Of a DNA stretch of 7,055 nucleotides, positions 1-4,925 are shown in pieces. The notes below the pieces were generated by a model. It ran no database searches and was not told the DNA's origin. It saw only the letters and a program-made list of their open reading frames with translations. The stretch is from Calditrichia bacterium (lineage in GTDB: Bacteria; Calditrichota; Calditrichia; Calditrichales; Calditrichaceae): assembly GCA_027039465.1 (NCBI GenBank), contig JALWEA010000566.1, positions 1 through 7,055 on the forward strand, written 5' to 3'. A program made the position numbers and the translations under genes. Position 1 is the first letter of the stretch; every line of letters starts with the position of its first letter.

Positions 1-63
1 CCATTGATCATAATATTCTTCATAAAATTCTCTATTATACGAAAACTTTGCCGAACCTATCAT
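1..63 (-). CDS. Possible partial CDS, 5' end only, unidentified
   Basis: Reading leftwards, an ATG at 63-61 opens a frame that stays open to the window edge and encodes 21 residues beginning MIGSAKFSYN, followed by a Glu/Tyr-rich stretch. An AGGTG at 76-72 lies 8 nt before the ATG and could be its ribosome binding site. The same frame is also open upstream of this ATG, back to a TAA at 147-145 directly after the lptG stop. A TTG at 138-136 is therefore an alternative start, and the frame could equally be a fragment of a longer gene. The DNA here is far richer in A+T than lptG. I recognise no family. An open stretch of 48 codons in such AT-rich sequence is suggestive but could be chance. If real, the gene follows lptG on the same strand. 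Confidence 0.35.
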   Translation of the reverse strand, partial: MIGSAKFSYNREFYEEYYDQW

Positions 64-147
64 AAATATTTCACCTATTAATTCTTTTTTTAATTTTGTA
101 TGAATTATAAGTACTTTATATTCAAAAATACTAGCCAAATAACATTA
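64..147. other. AT-rich gap after lptG, no terminator seen
   Basis: This short gap between the lptG stop codon and the possible partial gene is strongly AT-rich. I found no GC-rich hairpin followed by a T-tract on the minus strand, so lptG transcription may continue leftwards out of the window. The composition break against lptG is abrupt. Confidence 0.4.
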
Positions 148-1227
148 TTATTTTCTAACCTTGATGAGCCCGATTACGCCGAAGGTAAGAAAAACCAAAT
201 TACCGAGCCAGGCACCAAGTAAAGGACTCAAAGAGCCCTGATGTCCCAAAACCTGTCCAACGCGAATAATAATGAAATAAGTAAAACTGATTCCCAGACT
301 GATTCCGAAATTCAGTCCCATACCGCCGCGACGCTTGCGCGAAGCCAACGGCGCACCCAGAAGAACCACAATAAAGTTGGCAAAAGGTAATGAAATCTTT
401 AAATGACGTTCCACCAGCCATTTGCGCGGATCGGCCCCGAGCGCTCTCAACTCATCGATAAAATGGCTCAATTCCAAATAACTCATCTCTTCCGGTTTCT
501 TTTGCACCACGGCCAGATCCTGCGGCACAATATCCAGCGTAGTCATGACGGAATCCGGCAATCGCCGTAAAATTTCATTTTGACCTTTAAAATCGCGAAC
601 CGTCACCCCGATCAATTTCCACACACTATCCTGCCAAACCATTTTTCGCGCATCGATGCGCTGCACCAAACGGGGGCCGTTAAAGGTTTTAATGCTCACT
701 TCCGAAGCCTGATTGATGCTACCGTTAAAATAACGGGCGCTCAAAGTCTCATCCGATGACAATTGTAGAAAGACATTGGCCCTGGATCGGAACTTGGGTC
801 GCGGTTCTTTGTCTACCTGATAGCGCTTAATATCGAAACGTTTTTGGTTTGCATAGGGCACGGTTATTTCATTGAAAAAGAAAGCGGCCACACTAATCAA
901 CAAACCCGCTAAAAACAACGGCAGTAATGTTCGGAACAAACTGATGCCCGCCGATAGCAAGGCGACAATTTCGTTATTGACCGCCATGGTCGAAAGCGTA
1001 AACAAAGTGGCCAGCAACATAGCCACCGGCAGCGTTAAACTAATGATGTAAGGAATATAGTAAACGTAATACATGAATACCTGGCCGAAGGTGGCGTTGT
1101 GATCCAAAAAGTGTGAGATATTTTCAATCAGATCAACCACCACAAAGATGATGATCCAGGCCACAATACCCAGCAGCAAATTAATCGTAAATCGTTTCAG
1201 TACGTAGCGATCCAGAGCATTCAACAT
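148..1227 (-). CDS. lptG: LPS export permease LptG (LptF/LptG, YjgP/YjgQ family)
   Basis: Inner-membrane subunit of the LptB2FG transporter, which extracts lipopolysaccharide from the inner membrane and passes it to the periplasmic Lpt bridge. The 359 residues match the family's usual length of about 360. Membrane segments lie near residues 13-33, 48-80 and 100-120. The cytoplasmic coupling helix that contacts LptB, containing NNEIVALLSAGISLFR, is near 84-99. A periplasmic beta-jellyroll region spans roughly 130-250, and three C-terminal membrane helices are near 277-295, 304-325 and 334-355. The conserved block before and after the fourth helix (LKISLPFANFIVVLLGAPLA, then RKRRGGMG) is typical. 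The acidic DLIEN after the first helix fits LptG better than LptF. The ATG has only a weak upstream purine run (TGGAAAA). It lies 67 bp downstream of lptF on the same strand, so co-transcription is likely. Family assignment is firm; the F versus G choice is from sequence style and gene order. Confidence 0.93.
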   Translation of the reverse strand: MLNALDRYVLKRFTINLLLGIVAWIIIFVVVDLIENISHFLDHNATFGQVFMYYVYYIPYIISLTLPVAMLLATLFTLSTMAVNNEIVALLSAGISLFRTLLPLFLAGLLISVAAFFFNEITVPYANQKRFDIKRYQVDKEPRPKFRSRANVFLQLSSDETLSARYFNGSINQASEVSIKTFNGPRLVQRIDARKMVWQDSVWKLIGVTVRDFKGQNEILRRLPDSVMTTLDIVPQDLAVVQKKPEEMSYLELSHFIDELRALGADPRKWLVERHLKISLPFANFIVVLLGAPLASRKRRGGMGLNFGISLGISFTYFIIIRVGQVLGHQGSLSPLLGAWLGNLVFLTFGVIGLIKVRK

Positions 1228-1294
1228 AATTTTTCCAGGATTAAATTATTAAAATCTTACTTCGAATGTTTTAAGCATCCCAAAACCAAAAGCA

Positions 1295-2770
1295 TTATTC
1301 CCCGCTCGTTTCGGAGCGGTTGATCTTTTTTTGCCAGAAACGCAGCGCTTTACCCCACCATTCCCAATCGATAAAAGAGGTTTCCTTGACCGTTTTGTAC
1401 GTTAAATAAACACCGGCGGCCCCGACCAAAATATTCGCCGCCCACATGGCCCAAAACGGACTGATGAATTGACGATCGGCCAAATCTTCGCCGCCGATTA
1501 GAAAAACCCAGTACAGCAGAAAGAAACCGATGCTCAGGCTCATGCCGACACCCATGCCCCCTTTGCGCGCCATAATACCCAACGGGGCGCCAATGAGCAC
1601 AAACACAATGCTGGCAAAGGGAATGGAAAATTTCTTATGAATTTCAACCCAGAATTTATCCATAGCCCGTTCCTGCATATTCAAAAAACTCACATTGGTA
1701 CGTGCCTGATGGTAAAATCGATCCGTCACGCGCGAGGCTTTAATGCGCGCCGATCGCCATTGGCTCGGTGTGATGGCCTGCTTAATGGAGTCAATGTTAA
1801 CAGCCGTTTGCAATGTATCGCCAAGGGTCAGCAGTCGATCTACTCCGGCTAAATTCTGATTAATAATATTGGCAAATCGTTGCTTACGCACCTCATATTG
1901 ATGCCGATAATATTCCACTCGGCGGTGCATCATGGCGATGGTCATTTCGCGATCGCTACGATCGCTATCTTTACGTTCTTCGAAAATAAAATCACTAGCC
2001 GGAATGTACACGACTTGCCGCGTAAACGTTGAACGTTCGTATTCCGTCAATTTTTGCCGGTCTAATTTGTGGAACTCGCCATTGAACAGGGTAAAGACCA
2101 AACTTTTTCTTTTCCTGGAATAAGTCATGTACCCTTCCCTGGCGGTAATGGTCACATCTACTTGCGGATCGCTTTGATCAAAAATGGTCACGTCAACCAA
2201 ACGATCCGTTTCGGGTTTTCCCTGGTATTCCGGGCCCAACAAATTGGACAAATCCAACCATTGCTCAGGCAAGGGACGCTGAATTTTACTGACCACGATG
2301 GTGTAGCGATCCACGGTGTAAAAGATGTTGGGTTCCAATTGCAACGTGGGCTTTTTCTGCCGGATGGAACGGAGCATCAGTTTGGCCTGATGATTGGATT
2401 CCGGCAAAATTTGGTCGTTAAAATAAATCATGACGATCATCAGTACGAAAGCGGCGTACAAAGCCGGACGGATGATGCGATAGAGGCTGATGCCGCTGGA
2501 TTTAAGAATGGTGATTTCATTGTCGGACGAAAGTCGACCGAAAGCCATGAGCACGGCTACCAACGTAGCCATGGGAACGGCTAGGGCTACCATCCAGGGG
2601 AGATTAAACAAAATCAGTTTGGCAATGGTCAAAGCGGATAATCCTTTACCGAAAATCTGGCCAATGTAGCGCACTAGAAAGTTCATTAGCAGAATGAACA
2701 TGATGACGGCCAAACCCATAAAAAACGGACCGATATGTTCTTTAATGATGTAGCGGTAAAGAATTTTCAT
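1295..2770 (-). CDS. lptF: LPS export permease LptF, long form with helical insertion
   Basis: Partner of LptG in the LptB2FG lipopolysaccharide exporter of the inner membrane. The N-terminal half has membrane helices near residues 12-34, 50-78 and 100-118. The coupling helix DNEITILKSSGISLYR is at 83-98 and a periplasmic beta-rich domain spans about 140-265. The C-terminal half has the family block KFSIPFASIVFVLIGAPLG (380-398), the glycine-rich RKGGMGVGM, and helices near 383-400, 408-425 and 440-458. At 491 residues it is about 125 longer than the E. coli protein. The excess is mostly a predicted helical, charged insertion at about 275-375 between the jellyroll and the fourth helix, plus a short basic and Trp-rich cytoplasmic tail (465-491). 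The N-terminus (YRYIIKEHIGPFF, then MNFLVRYIG) is LptF-like. The upstream ribosome site is weak (AAAGAAAG). As the first gene of the pair, its promoter should lie in the repeat-bearing stretch to its right. No lptA, lptB or lptC is present here. Confidence 0.93.
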   Translation of the reverse strand: MKILYRYIIKEHIGPFFMGLAVIMFILLMNFLVRYIGQIFGKGLSALTIAKLILFNLPWMVALAVPMATLVAVLMAFGRLSSDNEITILKSSGISLYRIIRPALYAAFVLMIVMIYFNDQILPESNHQAKLMLRSIRQKKPTLQLEPNIFYTVDRYTIVVSKIQRPLPEQWLDLSNLLGPEYQGKPETDRLVDVTIFDQSDPQVDVTITAREGYMTYSRKRKSLVFTLFNGEFHKLDRQKLTEYERSTFTRQVVYIPASDFIFEERKDSDRSDREMTIAMMHRRVEYYRHQYEVRKQRFANIINQNLAGVDRLLTLGDTLQTAVNIDSIKQAITPSQWRSARIKASRVTDRFYHQARTNVSFLNMQERAMDKFWVEIHKKFSIPFASIVFVLIGAPLGIMARKGGMGVGMSLSIGFFLLYWVFLIGGEDLADRQFISPFWAMWAANILVGAAGVYLTYKTVKETSFIDWEWWGKALRFWQKKINRSETSGE

Positions 2771-2882
2771 TGAATTCGGCTTTCTTTGGATCTATTATTA
2801 TTGCTATCATCGCACGAGCGCAGCGAATAATCCCTTCCAAACCGGCAATGGTTCCGCACCTACTATTGAGATGTGGTAGGCT

Positions 2883-2920
2883 GTCATTCTGAGTTCCGCT
2901 TCAGCGGAACGAAGAATCTC
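2883..2920. repeat. REP-like unit GTCATTCTGAG...GAAGAATCTC with internal hairpin
   Basis: The unit begins GTCATTCTGAG and ends GAAGAATCTC, framing a perfect 8-bp inverted repeat (GTTCCGCT at 2893-2900, AGCGGAAC at 2903-2910) with a 2-nt TC gap. The outer part is a commonly seen dispersed bacterial intergenic repeat, here with the centre changed to GTTCCGCTTCAGCGGAAC. An imperfect reversed copy of its end (GAGATTGCTTC, 2944-2954, versus GAAGAATCTC, 2911-2920) follows 23 nt later, as in paired REP elements. Confidence 0.55.
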
Positions 2921-3052
2921 TTATTTCCATTGCTGATTTGGATGAGATTGCTTCACTCTCCCGCTCGCAGACTCGCAGGATCGTTACTATTGACATATTG
3001 TGGCGCGTCCGTCCCTCGATACGATTCTGCCTTTTATCTTGTGATGTTCGAA

Positions 3053-3162
3053 GTAAGGGCGAAGCATTTCCGTCAAAACGCGTCAGACTCAAAAAATTTA
3101 ACGTTGTGCAACCAAAAACACCGATTATTTCTTTATTTGTTAGGGAAATGCTTCGCCCCTAC
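3053..3162. repeat. 110-bp MITE-like element with 19-bp terminal inverted repeats
   Basis: The left end (3053-3071) and right end (3144-3162) are inverted copies matching at 18 of 19 positions, with a perfect 15-nt core GGGCGAAGCATTTCC at 3057-3071. The 72-nt interior is AT-rich and has no coding character. The outer sequence GTAGGGGCGAAGCATTTCCC is one I recall as a widespread intergenic repeat. The structure fits a miniature inverted-repeat element. No transposase is present and I could not identify a clear target-site duplication at its edges. Confidence 0.6.
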
Positions 3163-3201
3163 AAGTGTCGGCAGAATCACTCGGGAACCGGACGCTATAC
3201 T

Positions 3202-3222
3202 AGTTCCCAGTTCCTAATTCCC
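3202..3222. repeat. Three tandem 7-mers
   Basis: AGTTCCC, AGTTCCT and AATTCCC follow one another without gaps at 3202-3208, 3209-3215 and 3216-3222, each differing by one or two bases. They sit just right of the 110-bp inverted-repeat element. A degenerate microsatellite-like tract is the simplest reading. Confidence 0.45.
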
Positions 3223-3351
3223 AATCAATCCATGGCACTATCTTAATATTCCACATCACCGGAGATGGTTCCGCATCCTGCAATGATGCAAATATAATGA
3301 AATTATCGACGCGGGGCTATTTTCTGTATTATTATCATTTTCCTTTGAGAT

Positions 3352-3379
3352 TTGACTTTTTACATTTTTTGACTAAATT
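3352..3379 (+). promoter_or_regulatory. Candidate promoter for the ATPase gene
   Basis: TTGACT at 3352-3357 and TAAATT at 3374-3379 are separated by 16 bp, a fair match to a housekeeping-type promoter and only partly to the TAnnTTTG form described in Bacteroidota. A second TTTGACT begins at 3368, 17 bp after the first, but has no well-spaced -10 of its own. The DNA around is AT-rich, so chance matches are easy. Confidence 0.35.
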
Positions 3380-3394
3380 GCAATTAAATTGCAA
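3374..3394 (+). promoter_or_regulatory. Tandem TAAATTGCAA repeat, candidate operator
   Basis: The 10-mer TAAATTGCAA occurs exactly twice, at 3374-3383 and 3385-3394, offset by 11 bp, which is about one helical turn. The first copy overlaps the candidate -10 and forms a perfect palindrome AATTGCAATT at 3376-3385. The site lies 20 bp before the preferred ATPase start. Such geometry suits a regulator binding two adjacent half-sites on one face of the helix. Function is inference. Confidence 0.4.
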
Positions 3395-3414
3395 ATTGGA
3401 CTAGGCTTTTGAAA

Positions 3415-4638
3415 ATGTATTATCATCGAACCATTGAAAAATTTATTTTACAGGCCAATGCACATTTTCCGGTTCTTTTATTGACCGGAGCCAGGCAGGT
3501 GGGCAAAACCACACTTTTAAAACATTTAAAAGAAGAATCCCGCACTTATGTGACTTTGGATGATCCGCTATTGTTGAATTCCGCTAGAGAAGACCCCGCT
3601 TTATTCTTACAACGATTCCAACCGCCTATTTTAATCGATGAAATCCAATATGCGCCGCAGTTGCTTCCGCACATAAAAATGATGGCGGACGAAACAAAAA
3701 AGCCCGGATTGTTTTGGTTAACGGGTTCTCAGCATCTTCTTATGATGAAAAATGTATCGGAATCATTAGCGGGACGCGTCGCTGTTTTGGAATTATTAGG
3801 CATGTCTCGTCGGGAAATTTTAAAAAGTGCCCAAACGTTTACACCTTTTTTGCCTTCTCGCTCAAAAATTCAGGAACGGGCTAAAAATCAATCACCGCTT
3901 TCTTTACAGGAGCTTTACGCATTAATCTGGCGAGGTTCCTTTCCGGCTATCGCTTTATCGGAAACCATGAACCGTGATTTGTTCTACGGCTCTTATGTGC
4001 AAACTTACTTACAACGCGATGTACGCAGTTTGCTTAATGTAAATGACGAATTGGCTTTTTTACGTTTCTTGCGGGCTGCTGCCGCACGTACCGCCCAAAT
4101 ATTAAATGTTAGCGAATTAGCCAAAGACGCGGACGTTGCGCCCAACACGGCTAAAAAATGGCTGGCCATTCTGCAGGCCTCGGGCATTGTCTTTTTACTA
4201 GAACCCTATTACACCAATGTTACCAAACGTTTAATCAAGGCGCCCAAACTTTATTTTACCGATACGGGGTTGTGTTCGTATTTAACCGAATGGTCGAGTC
4301 CCCAAACCTTGGAGGCCGGCGCTATGTCCGGCGCCATTCTGGAAACCTGGGTGATTAACGAAATCATCAAAAGTTATAAACATAATGGTCGGAAGCCACC
4401 CGTCTATTATTTCAGAGATAAAAGTAAGAAAGAAATCGATCTTTTGATTATTGAAAACGGCACCGTTTATCCGATTGAAATCAAAAAAACTTCGGCACCG
4501 GACAAACGCTTATTGAAAAATTTCTTTGCTTTGGAAAAATTAAAAATGTCCATCGGCGAAGGAGGCGTAATTTGCTTATCACAGCATTACTTACCTTTAA
4601 CCGAACAATTTTCCGCCATTCCGATTTCCGCTCTGTAA
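3415..4638 (+). CDS. AAA_14/DUF4143 family ATPase with PD-(D/E)XK-like C-terminus
   Basis: Predicted cytoplasmic ATPase of the widespread AAA_14/DUF4143 family, whose cellular role is not established. Residues below count from the TTG at 3409; subtract 2 for the preferred ATG at 3415. Walker A is GARQVGKTT at 27-35, Walker B ILIDEIQ at 74-80, a sensor-1-like LTGSQ at 104-108, and a conserved ESLAGRV at 118-124. A winged-helix-like segment (SELAKDADVAPNTAKKWLAI) is at 235-254. The C-terminal end carries E312, D344 and ExK at 357-359 (IEIKK), the pattern of a PD-(D/E)XK nuclease fold. All these key residues are present, so the protein looks intact, and 409 residues is the normal family length. 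I chose ATG 3415 because AGG at 3403-3405 is spaced 9 nt from it but only 3 nt from the TTG. The gene stands alone between repeat-rich stretches and uses many TTA leucine codons, which hints at horizontal acquisition. Confidence 0.88.
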   Translation: MYYHRTIEKFILQANAHFPVLLLTGARQVGKTTLLKHLKEESRTYVTLDDPLLLNSAREDPALFLQRFQPPILIDEIQYAPQLLPHIKMMADETKKPGLFWLTGSQHLLMMKNVSESLAGRVAVLELLGMSRREILKSAQTFTPFLPSRSKIQERAKNQSPLSLQELYALIWRGSFPAIALSETMNRDLFYGSYVQTYLQRDVRSLLNVNDELAFLRFLRAAAARTAQILNVSELAKDADVAPNTAKKWLAILQASGIVFLLEPYYTNVTKRLIKAPKLYFTDTGLCSYLTEWSSPQTLEAGAMSGAILETWVINEIIKSYKHNGRKPPVYYFRDKSKKEIDLLIIENGTVYPIEIKKTSAPDKRLLKNFFALEKLKMSIGEGGVICLSQHYLPLTEQFSAIPISAL

Positions 4639-4677
4639 TGTAAAATCAGTAAATTATGAGATGTGCTTAGTCTAAAA

Positions 4678-4691
4678 AGCCCTAAAGGGCT
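4678..4691 (+). repeat. Inverted repeat AGCCCT-AA-AGGGCT
   Basis: A perfect 6-bp stem around an AA centre, 39 bp after the ATPase stop codon. It is preceded by five A's and followed by TAATATAT, not a good T-tract, so it is a weak terminator candidate for the ATPase gene and equally a REP-like palindrome. Confidence 0.45.
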
Positions 4692-4716
4692 AATATATAG
4701 AGTTGTTTAAGATTTA

Positions 4717-4736
4717 CCCCAACATAAATGTTGGGG
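4717..4736 (+). repeat. Inverted repeat with 9-bp stem CCCCAACAT
   Basis: CCCCAACAT (4717-4725) pairs perfectly with ATGTTGGGG (4728-4736) across AA. Both this and the preceding palindrome end in GGGCTAA or GGGGCTAA. No T-tract follows closely (CTAACATCTTGCTTTTT begins after the stem), so a terminator role is uncertain. Confidence 0.5.
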
Positions 4737-4762
4737 CTAACATCTTGCTTTTTAATTTGATC

Positions 4763-4805
4763 CCCCATCCTTCCGTATACATACCGATTTATTGGAAGGA
4801 TGGGG
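4763..4805. repeat. Long hairpin, 12-bp perfect stem
   Basis: CCCCATCCTTCC (4763-4774) pairs perfectly with GGAAGGATGGGG (4794-4805) across a 19-nt AT-rich loop. It is the longest stem in the gap. No T-tract follows on either strand, and the loop is long for an intrinsic terminator. It may be a structured part of a repeat element. Confidence 0.5.
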
Positions 4806-4826
4806 ACTCAATAATCATTGTACATA

Positions 4827-4848
4827 AAAAGGAGCTTTAGCCCCTTTT
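4827..4848. terminator. Candidate bidirectional terminator
   Basis: AAAAGGAGC (4827-4835) and GCCCCTTTT (4840-4848) pair at eight of nine positions around TTTA. The A-run and T-run flanking the GC core give U-rich tails on both strands, as expected between convergent genes. It could serve transcripts of the ATPase on the plus strand and of the secreted protein on the minus strand. It also resembles REP palindromes of the GGGGCTAAAG type. Confidence 0.45.
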
Positions 4849-4892
4849 AGAGTGGACCCAGGAGATTAGAAAGATCGCACATTTTACAACAA

Positions 4893-4908
4893 GCCTGCAA
4901 AAACAGGC
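4893..4908 (-). terminator. Weak terminator candidate after the secreted-protein gene
   Basis: GCCTG (4893-4897) and CAGGC (4904-4908) form a 5-bp stem with a 6-nt loop, 17 nt beyond the stop codon of the minus-strand gene. On that strand the stem is followed by TTGTTGT, a poor U-tract, so termination here would be inefficient or shared with the hairpin at 4827-4848. Confidence 0.4.
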
Positions 4909-4925
4909 GTCTTATCTTTCTCTCT

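Larger units (their letters stand above)
2771..3300. repeat. Intergenic patchwork of degenerate repeats, non-coding
   Basis: This stretch lies between the divergent lptF and ATPase genes and contains no convincing gene. It holds several repeat-like pieces. A remnant GAGCGCAGCGAATAATCC sits at about 2816-2833. A GTCATTCTGAG...GAAGAATCTC unit is at 2883-2920, with a degenerate inverted counterpart starting GAGATTGCTTC at 2944. A 110-bp inverted-repeat element is at 3053-3162, and three tandem 7-mers are at 3202-3222. Sequences of the GTCATTCTGAG and GGGCGAAGCATTTCC type are familiar as dispersed intergenic repeats in FCB-group and other genomes. That is recollection, not a search result. Short open frames across it on the plus strand have no ribosome site, no recognisable protein character, and run straight through the inverted repeats. 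Confidence 0.7.
4639..4925. other. Hairpin-rich gap between convergent genes
   Basis: The ATPase gene and the secreted-protein gene end towards each other across this 287-bp gap. It contains five inverted repeats, described separately, and no gene. The motif GGGCTAA occurs at 4687-4693 and 4734-4740, and inverted as TTAGCCCC at 4837-4844. This suggests that much of 4678-4848 is a REP-like or mobile repeat cluster rather than terminators alone. Confidence 0.6.

Noticed and set aside
2069..2584. A 171-codon plus-strand open frame inside lptF
   Set aside because: It is antisense to a clearly recognisable LptF and shows no family features of its own.
2771..2830. A promoter for lptF
   Set aside because: The sequence upstream of the lptF start offers only poor -35/-10 pairs; nothing was good enough to list, though a promoter must lie somewhere to the right of the gene.
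2883..3222. A CRISPR array or phage attachment site in the repeat block
   Set aside because: The repeats differ in sequence and spacing, there are no regular spacers, and no integrase or Cas gene is present.
2873..3246. Overlapping plus-strand open frames of about 100 codons in the intergenic repeats
   Set aside because: They run through inverted repeats, have no ribosome binding site, no coherent hydrophobic or domain pattern, and overlap one another in different frames.
3409..3411. TTG as the start codon of the ATPase gene
   Set aside because: The nearest purine-rich site (AGG at 3403-3405) is only 3 nt away, while ATG 3415 has proper spacing. A weaker GGA at 3398-3400 keeps the TTG possible.
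3415..4638. The ATPase as part of a restriction or other defence system
   Set aside because: It has nuclease-like residues, but there is no partner gene beside it and the family occurs widely as single genes, so a defence label would be guesswork.
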